A program made the position numbers and the translations under genes. A stretch of 64,000 nucleotides of DNA from Zooshikella harenae. GTDB lineage: Bacteria > Pseudomonadota > Gammaproteobacteria > Pseudomonadales > Zooshikellaceae. Of the stretch, positions 1 through 8,093 are shown in pieces. The stretch is from NCBI RefSeq assembly GCF_018837975.1, contig NZ_JAGSOY010000006.1:62001-126000 (forward strand). Direction: 5' to 3'. Numbering within the stretch: the stretch's first letter is position 1; every line of letters starts with the position of its first letter. The notes below the pieces were generated by a model. It saw only the letters and a list, made by a program, of their open reading frames with translations. It was not told the origin of the DNA and made no database searches.

Positions 1-1086
1 TTATCTGGGTGTAGTTTTTTTGGTGACGGGGGGTATATTAGAGACCGTTCCAATGATTATTTAAAAGCGGAAACTACTCCTCGCTTACAATTGCCAGAAC
101 GCTTAAAAGAGAATGCTATTGATGATGCGATGGCAATCCCTGAAATTGATCAGGATACAACATTAGCTGATGAGTTTCGGTTACCGCGTCCTGAGCGTGT
201 GGTAGTGAAGTCAGATAATGTCCATTACCAAATTATTAAACGTGGACCTCTACGTTGGATGATTACTGATAAAACACCTGACTATGTTTGGCAGGAACTG
301 CTGTCTTTTTGGAAGCAAAATAAAATTTCGCTTGAAAAACAAGATACATCTGCAGGTGTGATGGAGACGGGTTGGTTAACACCTCGAGAGTACAGTAATG
401 CTGACTTTATTGGTCACTTTATTTTGGATCTTATTGGTGATGATGATGAGGACCTGTTTAATGACAAGTTTCGTGTATTTGTAACAAAACGTGCAGAAAC
501 AGGAGAAACTCAGGTTTTTGTTATGCATGGTCGACAAACAAAGTCGCAACGTGATGATGATGAGCAAATAGATTGGGAAAAAAATAAGCAATCGACTGAT
601 GCTTATGCGGCAGGAATGTTGAACGAACTCTTACTGTACTTCTCTCGAGGAGGGAGTGGTCAACAGGTAGTAGATACTTCACTAGACCTTAGTGCAACAG
701 CATTACTTGAGGAAGATGGTAATGGTAATCCTGCATTGTTGATCAAGGCGCCTTTTGAACGAAGCTGGGCTGCTACAGGTCAAGCACTGGCTGAGGCGAA
801 TATTAAAGTGGCAGATAAGAACAGGTCTGCAGGTTTGTACTATATAGCTGTAGGAGAGAACCAGGAACCCGTTAAGGCTGAAGAGGAAAATCCTGGGTTT
901 TTTTCCCGTCTGTTTGGCGGTGATGAGGATGAAGAAGAAGGGACAGCTAAGCCAACACAGTATCAAATCAGGGTAACGCCCTTTGGTAATAAAGTATATG
1001 TTTCTGTTGAGAAAGACATTAACACCATTGCTCCAAAAGACTTTAGTCAGGATTTGCTAAGGTTAATAAAGGATAACTTGCGATAG
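1..1086 (+). CDS. bamC: Outer membrane assembly lipoprotein BamC (5' partial)
   Basis: The frame is open from the first base and the true start lies upstream of the window. Codons 1-4 read L-S-G-C, a lipobox, so the mature lipoprotein begins at the Cys encoded at 10-12 and only the signal peptide is missing. BamC is an accessory subunit of the BAM complex, which folds beta-barrel proteins into the outer membrane; the family has an unstructured lasso followed by two helix-grip domains. The sequence DYVWQELLSFWKQNKI is typical of the first grip domain. An acidic, Glu/Asp-rich insertion (around nt 870-950, containing GFFSRLFGGDEDEEEG) separates strands of the second grip domain. A terminator follows the stop codon, and purC comes next, as in many gammaproteobacteria. 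Confidence 0.9.
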   Translation, partial: LSGCSFFGDGGYIRDRSNDYLKAETTPRLQLPERLKENAIDDAMAIPEIDQDTTLADEFRLPRPERVVVKSDNVHYQIIKRGPLRWMITDKTPDYVWQELLSFWKQNKISLEKQDTSAGVMETGWLTPREYSNADFIGHFILDLIGDDDEDLFNDKFRVFVTKRAETGETQVFVMHGRQTKSQRDDDEQIDWEKNKQSTDAYAAGMLNELLLYFSRGGSGQQVVDTSLDLSATALLEEDGNGNPALLIKAPFERSWAATGQALAEANIKVADKNRSAGLYYIAVGENQEPVKAEEENPGFFSRLFGGDEDEEEGTAKPTQYQIRVTPFGNKVYVSVEKDINTIAPKDFSQDLLRLIKDNLR

Positions 1087-1098
1087 TGATGTTGAAAG

Positions 1099-1124
1099 AC
1101 CAGGCCAAGTGCCTGGTTTTTTTT
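1099..1124 (+). terminator. Intrinsic terminator after bamC
   Basis: A 7-bp stem ACCAGGC/GCCTGGT with a 5-nt loop runs directly into eight T. It lies 13 bases after the bamC stop and 52 before the purC start, so purC probably has its own promoter or depends on readthrough. Confidence 0.8.
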
Positions 1125-1175
1125 GTCTGAATTATTCTGTGTGCCGCAATAGTGATTTGTTCGTGGAGAAAATCA

Positions 1176-1892
1176 ATGGAAAAGCGTAATGAGTTGTATT
1201 CGGGGAAAGCAAAGTCGGTTTATACGACGGATGATCCAAATCGATTGGTATTGCACTTTCGTGATGATACCTCTGCGTTTGATGGTAAGAAGAAAGAAGC
1301 ATTAAATCGTAAAGGTGCCGTTAATAACCAGTTTAATGCTTTTATTATGGAAAAACTTGAAGCTGCTGGTATAGCAACTCATTTTGATAAAATGTTATCA
1401 ACACAAGAGTCTCTGGTTAAATGCTTAAAGATGATTCCTGTAGAATGTGTGGTGAGAAATATTGCAGCAGGAAGTATCTGTCGTCGTTTAGGTGTGCAAG
1501 AAGGGATAACGCTTGAGCAACCTGTCTTTGAATTTTTCTTAAAAAATGATGAGCTGGGCGACCCAATGATCAATGACTATCATATTGCGGCATTTGGGTG
1601 GGCTGAGTCGGTGCATGTAGAGCGAATGAAAAAGCTTACCCTTGCAGTAAATGATGTGCTTAAGCCACTCTTTCTGTCTGCAGGACTCTTGTTGGTAGAC
1701 TATAAACTTGAATTTGGCCTTTATGAAGGTGAGCTAGTACTAGGTGATGAGTTTACGCCTGATGGTTGTCGTTTATGGGATGCTGAAACTAGAGCTAAGC
1801 TTGATAAAGACAGGTTTCGCCAAGGATTAGGTAGTGTGGTAGAAGCTTATGAAGAAGTAGGGCAGAGACTTGGAATTACCTTTAATTACTAA
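1176..1892 (+). CDS. purC: Phosphoribosylaminoimidazole-succinocarboxamide synthase (SAICAR synthase)
   Basis: PurC joins CAIR and aspartate using ATP to give SAICAR in cytoplasmic de novo purine synthesis. The 238-residue product matches the family length (about 237). The N-terminus [16 protein letters not shown] carries the glycine-rich ATP-binding start (YSGKAKSVY), followed by the conserved VVRNIAAGS(I/F)CRR segment and [12 protein letters not shown] near the C-terminus. The frame opens earlier at 1152, but the ATG at 1176 is preceded by GGAGA at 1165-1169 with good spacing and matches family N-termini. It stands alone between two terminators. Confidence 0.95.
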   Translation: MEKRNELYSGKAKSVYTTDDPNRLVLHFRDDTSAFDGKKKEALNRKGAVNNQFNAFIMEKLEAAGIATHFDKMLSTQESLVKCLKMIPVECVVRNIAAGSICRRLGVQEGITLEQPVFEFFLKNDELGDPMINDYHIAAFGWAESVHVERMKKLTLAVNDVLKPLFLSAGLLLVDYKLEFGLYEGELVLGDEFTPDGCRLWDAETRAKLDKDRFRQGLGSVVEAYEEVGQRLGITFNY

Positions 1893-1903
1893 GCATTTTT
1901 TCT

Positions 1904-1955
1904 AGCGAAGTGTCACTGCTGGTTAGCACGCTCGCTAATGAGTGGTGACGCTTTT
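1904..1955 (+). terminator. Probable terminator after purC
   Basis: Nested pairing: AGC/GCT at the base, GTCAC (1912-1916) with GTGAC (1945-1949), and an inner hairpin TTAGC/GCTAA (1923-1938), then TTTT. The structure is branched and bulged, so the call is moderate. Confidence 0.5.
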
Positions 1956-2316
1956 GGACGGATTATACATTTGGCTTCTTATAATTTTCTCTCAGGTTTA
2001 TTACTAGTTAGTCACTAAAATGAAGTGTACATTTGCTGTTCAATTTGAAAAATAGGTCTATATTTATAGGATTTAGTCCCTTTTAATAAGGGTGATCCAC
2101 AAACTTATCCACAGAAACTGTGAGTAACCCTCATTCTGGCTTTAAATCACCATGCTTGAAATGTGCAACTAAGAACACCATGTTCATACTATAGGTTTGA
2201 AACAGTTGAGTTGTTTATTGTGCACTTTGAAAGTAGCCTTCAGCATTTTTATTTGAGTCACAATATTTAAAGTGCCAGATAATACGTCTATTTAAAAACA
2301 TTGTTTGGAAGAGAGC
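1956..2316. other. Intergenic region with two DnaA-box-like sites
   Basis: No convincing gene is visible. A perfect DnaA consensus box TTATCCACA lies at 2105-2113 and a one-mismatch copy TGATCCACA at 2093-2101, in the same orientation and 12 bases apart start to start. The rest is AT-rich and must hold the promoter of the downstream thioredoxin-family gene; no strong -35/-10 pair stands out. Confidence 0.5.
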
Positions 2317-3171
2317 ATGTCAGACAGCCCTTATATTGTTGATGTCACTGTTGATAACTTTCAACAGGTGGTTGTTGAAAAGTCGCAGTCAGTACCTGTA
2401 TTGCTAGATTTTTGGGCAGATTGGTGTCAGCCCTGTAAAAGCCAGCTTCCTATTCTGGAAAAGCTGGCAACAGCATATGGTGGTAAATTTATTGTCGCTA
2501 AAATTAATGCCGATGAACAACCCATGTTGGCACAGCATTTGGCTGTACGTTCTTTACCAACACTAAAAATTATTTTTCAGGGACAAATTGCTCAAGAATT
2601 TACGGGTTTAACCAGCGAAGCGGATTTAAAAGCTGTATTGGATGAATTGACCATGAGCCCTGCAGATCGGATTCAATTGCAAGTTGACGCTTTGGTTGAG
2701 GCAGGGCAGTTTGATCAAGCATTATTGTTTGTTCAGCAAATGCTACAAAATGAGCCTGATAACCAGGCGCTGAAAGTTCAGTTAGCTAAATTACTGTTAC
2801 AAACAGGAAAAATAGAAGATGCTAAGCAGGTAATGGCTAGCATTCCTGATGATGCACCAGGTATAGAGCAACCTAAAGCCAAAATTGCCTTTTATGAGAT
2901 GGCCGCAGAGTTGCCTTCTACAAGTGAGCTTGAAGCACAATTAAGCAAACAGCCTGAGGACCTAGAGGTTTCTTACCAGTTGGCCGTCAGGCGAGTGGTA
3001 GACGACGAGTTTGAGTCTGCATTATCTCTACTTTTCACTATTGTGCAAAAAGATCGAACCTTTAAAGAAGACGGTGCCAGATTATTAATGTTGCAGGTTT
3101 TTGATTTGCTGGGGTCTGCAGATGATCGGGTTAAGTTATTTCGTCGCAAGTTGTTTAGTCTGATGCATTAG
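2317..3171 (+). CDS. cnoX: Thioredoxin-family co-chaperone CnoX/YbbN-like
   Basis: The protein has 284 residues, the usual CnoX length. Residues 1-110 form a thioredoxin fold with the active site WCQPC (Cys37 and Cys40); residues 115-284 form a TPR-like helical region. CnoX proteins protect clients during oxidative or heat stress and hand them to DnaK and GroEL. E. coli CnoX has lost the CxxC pair, whereas this protein keeps it, so it may also act as a thiol-disulfide reductase (inference). The frame opens at a TTG (2305), but the ATG at 2317, preceded by GGAAGAG, is the better start. Single gene, ended by a shared terminator facing rdgC. Confidence 0.85.
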   Translation: MSDSPYIVDVTVDNFQQVVVEKSQSVPVLLDFWADWCQPCKSQLPILEKLATAYGGKFIVAKINADEQPMLAQHLAVRSLPTLKIIFQGQIAQEFTGLTSEADLKAVLDELTMSPADRIQLQVDALVEAGQFDQALLFVQQMLQNEPDNQALKVQLAKLLLQTGKIEDAKQVMASIPDDAPGIEQPKAKIAFYEMAAELPSTSELEAQLSKQPEDLEVSYQLAVRRVVDDEFESALSLLFTIVQKDRTFKEDGARLLMLQVFDLLGSADDRVKLFRRKLFSLMH

Positions 3172-3176
3172 TCTTA

Positions 3177-3200
3177 AAAGCCCTCTGAGAGGGCTTTATT
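3177..3200. terminator. Bidirectional terminator between cnoX and rdgC
   Basis: Perfect 9-bp stem AAAGCCCTC/GAGGGCTTT with a TGA loop, ending in T-rich sequence on the plus strand and in TTTAAGACT on the minus strand. It overlaps the last codon of the convergent rdgC gene (stop at 3196-3198). Confidence 0.8.
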
Positions 3201-4107
3201 CATCGTTGGAAAATCCTCCAAATTGTTCTCCCAACTTATTAAGAAGTGCTAACAGTGTTGTGGTCATGAGGGTAAAGTCTGCATCAAATTGTGCAGCTTT
3301 ATTATCTGGGTCATCAATAGAAGCTTGTTCTATCAATTCATCCGCAAACTTTAAGCGTTTAAGAGTGAAGTCATCAGCAAGGACAAAGGATAGCTCTGCT
3401 TCGAGTTGTAAGGACAGCTTACTGACTTGCTTGCCATTGGTAATAAGTGTGCAGATTTCATCATTAAGCAAGTCTTGACGTTTACAACGAATAATACTGC
3501 CATCCTCTGTTGGTTCTCTCAGCTCACATTCATCACCAATAATAAAAGGTGTTGGTAACTCATTACCATTAAGCCAGCTAGTCATAATGGAGTTTGGTGA
3601 GTCATTAGGCATTAGTGGTACAACAGGTAGTGAGCCTATGGATTGCCTTAGAAAACTTGTTAGCTCTTCCGCTTTCTTATGGCTTGCTGCATCCACTAAT
3701 AACCAACCTTGTTGTGGTGCCAAGCAAGCAAAGGTTTTTTGAGAGCGGCTAAATGCTTTGGGTAGAAGTGCTTGAATAGTATCTTCTTTTATTTGTTCGC
3801 GCTCTTTGCGAGTGACTTTGCGGAACTGACTTTCTTCTATTTCGGTAACTTTGTCTTGAACAAAATCTTTAATAACAGACGCTGGGAGTATTTTGTCTTC
3901 TCGTTTGGCACATAGGAGAAGTAGGCCATTAGCTTGATGAACAAATAAATCACTGTGTGATCCCAGAGGGGGAACCCAGCCATAGGTGGAAGCTTGCTGT
4001 TTAGTGCAGGGGGTAAATAAATGATCTTGTAGTTGTTGATCAAGTTGTTCGCTATCAAAATCAATGGGCTTAGTTAAACGGTAAGCGATTAAGTTTTTAA
4101 ACCACAT
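3196..4107 (-). CDS. rdgC: Recombination-associated protein RdgC
   Basis: RdgC forms a ring-shaped dimer that binds duplex DNA without sequence preference and limits RecA access. The product has 303 residues, as in E. coli. The N-terminus MWFKNLIAYRLTKPIDFD and the segment FTPCTKQQASTYGWVPPLG are typical of the family. No unusual features are seen. It is transcribed towards cnoX and shares a terminator with it; the tRNA clusters lie upstream on the other strand. Confidence 0.93.
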   Translation of the reverse strand: MWFKNLIAYRLTKPIDFDSEQLDQQLQDHLFTPCTKQQASTYGWVPPLGSHSDLFVHQANGLLLLCAKREDKILPASVIKDFVQDKVTEIEESQFRKVTRKEREQIKEDTIQALLPKAFSRSQKTFACLAPQQGWLLVDAASHKKAEELTSFLRQSIGSLPVVPLMPNDSPNSIMTSWLNGNELPTPFIIGDECELREPTEDGSIIRCKRQDLLNDEICTLITNGKQVSKLSLQLEAELSFVLADDFTLKRLKFADELIEQASIDDPDNKAAQFDADFTLMTTTLLALLNKLGEQFGGFSNDE

Positions 4108-4346
4108 ACTTGCCTCACTTTGTTAAGAGGCCGCATGTTAGCAAAAGCTTACTTGGCACCTCAAAGTTTTTTGCTTTGGCTGCATCTCATTTAACATATT
4201 GATGAAGAATATCATGCGGTGTTAATACCCAAGTTGAAAGAAGTTTATGTGGAGTTGTATGGCAGTTTTTTGGGATAGGTTGAAGAATGTTTATAAGTTA
4301 GCTGGTTGAAATAGAAAGCTAAATAAGAAAAAACTTTACAGAAGGG

Positions 4347-4376
4347 TTGCAATGCGAGCAAAAGCGCTTATATAAT
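4347..4376 (+). promoter_or_regulatory. Promoter of first tRNA-Val/tRNA-Asp pair
   Basis: TTGCAA (4347-4352) and TATAAT (4371-4376) are separated by 18 bp; the first tRNA begins 21 bases after the -10 box. The second tRNA pair has exactly the same boxes and spacing. Confidence 0.7.
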
Positions 4377-4396
4377 TCGCTCCGTCCTAAAGCGAT

Positions 4397-4472
4397 GGGC
4401 AGATAGCTCAGCTGGGAGAGCATCGCCCTTACAAGGCGAGGGTCGGGGGTTCGATCCCCTCTCTGCCCACCA
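4397..4472 (+). tRNA. tRNA-Val (anticodon TAC)
   Basis: Seventy-six nucleotides fold into a full cloverleaf: acceptor GGGCAGA/TCTGCCC, D-loop AGCTCAGCTGGGAGAGC, anticodon loop CTTACAA with TAC, T-arm GTTCGATC, and encoded CCA at 4470-4472. It is co-transcribed with the tRNA-Asp 15 bases downstream. The same gene recurs at 4808 with an identical sequence. Confidence 0.97.
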
Positions 4473-4487
4473 TTTCTTATAGGATTC

Positions 4488-4564
4488 GGAGCGGTAGTTC
4501 AGTTGGTTAGAATACCGGCCTGTCACGCCGGGGGTCGCGGGTTCGAGTCCCGTCCGCTCCGCCA
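4488..4564 (+). tRNA. tRNA-Asp (anticodon GTC)
   Basis: Seventy-seven nucleotides with acceptor GGAGCGG/CCGCTCC, anticodon loop CTGTCAC with GTC, T-arm GTTCGAGTC and encoded CCA. GTC is one of the four queuosine-type anticodons (G34 exchanged for Q). Second member of a Val-Asp pair. Confidence 0.97.
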
Positions 4565-4757
4565 TATTCATCTCATCAAAATCTCTTTTTTCCTTCATTA
4601 TAAAACTTACTAAAAATTTAGTAGTGTCTTTATAAAGCTAAGCTTTTGTGCTTTCTAGTATTTGTTTTTTTCTTAGATTAACCTCTACTTAAGCAGGCTG
4701 TATGGCGTGTGTTAAAGTGCTAGAGCTTAGCTATCAGTGAAAAGTGTTAAAAGATAG

Positions 4758-4787
4758 TTGCAATCAGTCATCTATAGTGCGTATAAT
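4758..4787 (+). promoter_or_regulatory. Promoter of second tRNA-Val/tRNA-Asp pair
   Basis: TTGCAA (4758-4763), an 18-bp spacer and TATAAT (4782-4787), followed by a GC-rich discriminator GCGCCCC. Such discriminators are typical of stable-RNA promoters under stringent control (known for the class; inferred here). Confidence 0.75.
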
Positions 4788-4807
4788 GCGCCCCGTCCTG
4801 AAGCGAT

Positions 4808-4883
4808 GGGCAGATAGCTCAGCTGGGAGAGCATCGCCCTTACAAGGCGAGGGTCGGGGGTTCGATCCCCTCTCTGCCCACCA
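4808..4883 (+). tRNA. tRNA-Val (anticodon TAC), second copy
   Basis: Identical in sequence to the tRNA at 4397-4472, with encoded CCA at 4881-4883. First gene of the second Val-Asp pair. Confidence 0.97.
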
Positions 4884-4898
4884 TTTCTTACAGGATTC

Positions 4899-4975
4899 GG
4901 AGCGGTAGTTCAGTTGGTTAGAATACCGGCCTGTCACGCCGGGGGTCGCGGGTTCGAGTCCCGTCCGCTCCGCCA
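4899..4975 (+). tRNA. tRNA-Asp (anticodon GTC), second copy
   Basis: Identical in sequence to the tRNA at 4488-4564, with encoded CCA. Followed by a weak AT-rich hairpin that may end the transcript. Confidence 0.97.
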
Positions 4976-4986
4976 TCACTTCAAAT

Positions 4987-5005
4987 AAACACACATAGTG
5001 TTTTT
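4987..5005 (+). terminator. Weak terminator after second tRNA pair
   Basis: Stem AAACAC/GTGTTT (6 bp), 5-nt loop, then TT and CTTAT. The position, 12 bases after the tRNA-Asp CCA, supports the call; the stem is AT-rich. Confidence 0.45.
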
Positions 5006-5192
5006 CTTATACTTATCCTCATCTATTTAAACATGCTCTGTTACTTTTAATTCTTTATCTTGTTCTGCTTTTGTGCTTAATGTTTTTCTTGTCCATTGAA
5101 TATAATGCTGGGATACGAGTTAGCTTTGCTTTCCTCGTTGGGCTAGTAATGAGGGCTTTGTTTGGGTGGTGAGGGGCTGCCAGGATGGTGGG

Positions 5193-5231
5193 AAAAAATG
5201 CTAAAGCTATTAGCCATTTCTGGCTAATAGC
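5193..5231 (-). terminator. Terminator of prc
   Basis: Perfect 11-bp stem GCTATTAGCCA/TGGCTAATAGC (5206-5216 and 5221-5231) with a 4-nt loop. Read on the minus strand it is followed by TTTAGCATTTTTT. It lies 27 bases past the prc stop. Confidence 0.75.
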
Positions 5232-5257
5232 ATGATACCAAATATGTTTAACAACGT

Positions 5258-7378
5258 TTAGAAAACATTATCATTAGCAGCGATGCGGTGCTTAAGCTGA
5301 ATGTAATCAACCAATACATTGCCTGCTTCAAATAGGTAGGCATCATCCTCAACAGGAAGGTCATCTTGCTCCTTCTGACTTTCTTCTGCGGCTATTTTTT
5401 CAAAGTCAGAATAGTCTTTATAAACGTTCTTTCCTTTTGCTTTGCGGAAGATGTTTTCTATTGAGAGTCGCTGCTCCTGACGCTGTTTAAGTTCGTCTTG
5501 CCGTTGTTTTTCATTTAATGAGATCGCTGTTTGCTTCTCAAGTTCTCTTTGATAATTCAACTGATCCTGAATGTAAATAAAATCAGGGCTAGATTGAATC
5601 CGTTGATTATGTTTCTTTTGCAATAACATCATTTCAGGAATACTGGCTTGATATGGCGTATGTCGAACAGGCTTGATGGTATCCCAGGGTAGAGCATCAG
5701 GTAATGAGCTTTCACCAATTTCTTCAGTATTGTAGACAGCGGGAAAATGTATGTCCGGCATAATGCCTTGGTGCTGTGTGCTTTGCCCAGATATGCGATA
5801 AAACTTCGCCAAGGTGTATTTAAGTTGCCCATGATTTAATGGCTGAATACTTTGCACTGTGCCTTTACCAAAAGTTTGGCTGCCAACGACGAGTGCACGG
5901 CGATAGTCCTGCATGGCACCAGCGAAAATCTCAGATGCAGAAGCGCTTAAGCGATTAACAAGAACGACCATGGGTCCATCATAATAAATTGAGCTATCAG
6001 GATCTTCCTGAGTATCTACTCGTCCAAAGCTGTCTTTTACAACAACCGTTGGACCTTGTTTGATAAATAATCCAGTAAGTTCATTCGCTTCTTGTAGAGA
6101 GCCACCACCATTGTTACGAAGATCAATGACTAACCCATCAATTTTTTCTTTTTCCAGCTCTTTAAGAAGACGTTTAACATCGCGTGTTGTGCTTCTGTAG
6201 TTAGGGTCGCCAGCTTGAGCAGATTTGAAGTCGATATAGAAGGTTGGAATTTGGATAATGCCAACTTTAAATGATTTTCCTTTTTCCTTAATGCTGAACA
6301 GCTTTTTCTGCGCTGACTGTTCTTCAAGCTTAACCGTATCACGCTTGATAGAATAAACTTTTCCTGGTCCTGTACTGTTGCTGCCAGAAGGAAGAACCTC
6401 TAGTCTTACAATTGTGTCTTTTTTGCCACGTATTAACTCAACAACTTCATCTAGCCGCCACCCGATTACGTCAACTATATCACCATCTGTTCCTTGACCC
6501 ACACCAACAATCTTATCTGCTGGTTTTAGTTGTCCGGCTTTATCGGCTGGCCCTTTATTTACTAGGCGGACAACTTTTGTATATTCATCTTCAGATTGTA
6601 AAACCGCACCAATACCTTCAAGCTTAAGGCTCATATTGATATCAAAGTTTTCGGCTCTGCGAGGTGAAAAGTATTGTGTGTGAGGGTCGTAGATTTGTGT
6701 GAAGGCATTTACAAAAATTTGGTAAGCATCCTCATTATTGTTTTGATGTAGTCGGTTGAGCTGGTTATTAAAGCGCTTAGTAAGCAGTTTGGCTATTTCT
6801 TTATCTTCTTTACCTGCGAGCTTCAATCGCAATATGCGGTCTTTTAATATTTTTCGCCATAAACTTTGTTGTTCTGTATGAGTCACTGACCAGTGAGCAT
6901 TTTTTCGATCAGTTTCAAGGGTCTCTTTGATAGCAAAGTTAAAGCGATTAACACCACGTTTCAATAGCTTAAGGTTGAATAGCAAGTGTTGTTTAACGCG
7001 AGCTTGATAACGATTGAATATTTCAAATGCATGGCGCAGATTGCCTGTTTTTAAATCGTTATCTAGCTTATGACGGTACTTTTCAAACGCATTAATATCT
7101 TGAACTAGGAAGTAGCGTCGGTCAGGGTCAAGATTTTCAAGGTATCGGTCAAAAATTTTAACTGAGCTTTGATCGTTAAGAGGAATCTTTTCATAATGAC
7201 GACGCAATAATTGCACCATGTTTACAGTTGCCAGACGTTGATCTTCAGTAGGCGTTAATTCTTGCAAATTTAGCTGTTCTGCAGGAATAACCTTTGCCAC
7301 TGTCGCAAGTGATATGCCAGCCAGGGTAGTAAATAATAGCGCATGTATTAGCTTGTTTTTACAGAGATTTAATGCCAT
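5258..7378 (-). CDS. prc: Carboxy-terminal (tail-specific) protease Prc/Tsp
   Basis: A periplasmic S41-family serine protease of 706 residues (E. coli Prc 682). A signal peptide covers about residues 1-28 (hydrophobic core ALLFTTLAGISLA). A helical N-terminal domain follows, then a PDZ domain (about 245-330, GIGAVL through GPADKAGQLKPADKIVGVG) and the protease core. The catalytic Ser480 lies in LSASASEIF and Lys505 in TFGKGTVQ, with the same 25-residue spacing as the E. coli Ser/Lys dyad. Prc trims proteins with nonpolar C-termini, including penicillin-binding protein 3 and murein hydrolases. Monocistronic, ending at a strong minus-strand hairpin. Confidence 0.94.
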   Translation of the reverse strand: MALNLCKNKLIHALLFTTLAGISLATVAKVIPAEQLNLQELTPTEDQRLATVNMVQLLRRHYEKIPLNDQSSVKIFDRYLENLDPDRRYFLVQDINAFEKYRHKLDNDLKTGNLRHAFEIFNRYQARVKQHLLFNLKLLKRGVNRFNFAIKETLETDRKNAHWSVTHTEQQSLWRKILKDRILRLKLAGKEDKEIAKLLTKRFNNQLNRLHQNNNEDAYQIFVNAFTQIYDPHTQYFSPRRAENFDINMSLKLEGIGAVLQSEDEYTKVVRLVNKGPADKAGQLKPADKIVGVGQGTDGDIVDVIGWRLDEVVELIRGKKDTIVRLEVLPSGSNSTGPGKVYSIKRDTVKLEEQSAQKKLFSIKEKGKSFKVGIIQIPTFYIDFKSAQAGDPNYRSTTRDVKRLLKELEKEKIDGLVIDLRNNGGGSLQEANELTGLFIKQGPTVVVKDSFGRVDTQEDPDSSIYYDGPMVVLVNRLSASASEIFAGAMQDYRRALVVGSQTFGKGTVQSIQPLNHGQLKYTLAKFYRISGQSTQHQGIMPDIHFPAVYNTEEIGESSLPDALPWDTIKPVRHTPYQASIPEMMLLQKKHNQRIQSSPDFIYIQDQLNYQRELEKQTAISLNEKQRQDELKQRQEQRLSIENIFRKAKGKNVYKDYSDFEKIAAEESQKEQDDLPVEDDAYLFEAGNVLVDYIQLKHRIAANDNVF

Positions 7379-7839
7379 TGGTTAATGCTCGATACCTTTC
7401 CGATGCTTATAGTCTTTTTATGCCCTATTTGGAGAGCCTGTATGCATTATTAGTTCCCAGTTTCCTACTTCCAGGAGAGGGGATACTTGCAATCATAACC
7501 TGTTTTACGTGTTAAGTTTAGCCTATTTATGGTTGTATCAGCCTTGAACAACTGCATAAAACCTATGGGAGGGAATCTCGAACCTGTCAATATGTGAGCT
7601 GGAAGGCTAATGATGTGAGAGTAACTGCTTTCGGCTAATAAAGAATATTGAATGAAGATGATCAAGTTGTGCAGGAAAGGTTGTATATATTGTTATATAT
7701 AAGGAAGTTAACATTGCTAGATAATATAAAGCCACTTAAAATATAAAATTAAGTGGCTTAAAGAAATCTTGGTAGTTAGCTAAGTTCTATCTAATAAACG
7801 AAGACTATAGTTAAATAGTGCTTTTAAGCTATTTGTTAT
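7379..7839. other. Intergenic region upstream of prc, no gene seen
   Basis: Only short, unconvincing frames occur. One clear inverted repeat lies at 7729-7759 (AAGCCACTTAA/TTAAGTGGCTT, 11 bp, 9-nt loop); on the minus strand it is followed by TATATT and could end the small ORF at 7840-8016. The prc promoter must lie near 7380-7450 on the minus strand, but no strong boxes are evident. Confidence 0.4.
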
Positions 7840-8016
7840 TTAATTATAGCCTCGCACAAAATTTGCGTTTGAGTCATTTTCAATATCAATTTTGGTAGTG
7901 AACTTAGACTTAAGAAGAGTAGCTGTTGAGTTTTGAGTATTTTTTTCAGATCGTTTTCCAAAACGATGGCAGGCGATGTGGTCAGCAAAGCTTGCTCTTT
8001 TGGTTCTGGTAGGCAT
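7840..8016 (-). CDS. Small basic protein of unknown function (58 aa)
   Basis: I do not recognise this protein. It starts MPTRTKRASFADHIACHR and continues FGKRSEKNTQ, with many Lys/Arg in the first half and a more acidic, Asn-rich tail; it has no membrane segment or signal peptide. The frame extends upstream to 8043, but the ATG at 8016 has a good ribosome binding site (GGAG, six bases ahead), the main reason to treat it as real. It lies between prc and apeB on the same strand. A plus-strand RNA candidate (8094-8190) sits just upstream and could overlap its transcript. It could be a regulatory or nucleic-acid-binding peptide (inference only). Confidence 0.45.
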   Translation of the reverse strand: MPTRTKRASFADHIACHRFGKRSEKNTQNSTATLLKSKFTTKIDIENDSNANFVRGYN

Positions 8017-8093
8017 GTTGAGCTCCAAGCGTTGGTCATGCAAGTTCTGGCTGCTTCAGACTGAGCCTTTGGCTTTTCTCAATCCGTGATGGT

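Larger units (their letters stand above)
4371..4565 (+). repeat. Direct repeat unit A (tRNA-Val/tRNA-Asp cassette)
   Basis: From the -10 box to the end of tRNA-Asp this segment is nearly identical to 4782-4976. The few differences lie in the discriminator/leader (TTCGCTCC against TGCGCCCC, CCTAAAG against CCTGAAG) and the tRNA spacer (TTATAGG against TTACAGG); the tRNAs themselves are identical. Sequence outside the repeat differs apart from the -35 box. Confidence 0.85.
4782..4976 (+). repeat. Direct repeat unit B (tRNA-Val/tRNA-Asp cassette)
   Basis: Second copy of the cassette at 4371-4565, 411 bases downstream. It carries its own promoter and two complete tRNAs. Confidence 0.85.

Noticed and set aside
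4368-4598. Minus-strand frame with AERTGLEPATPGVTGRYSNQLNYRS, also at 4764-4994
   Set aside because: This is the well-known false protein produced by reading tRNA-Val/tRNA-Asp pairs backwards; the plus strand folds into real tRNAs.
7465-7665. 66-codon minus-strand frame upstream of prc
   Set aside because: No ribosome binding site and no protein-like pattern; the region looks non-coding.
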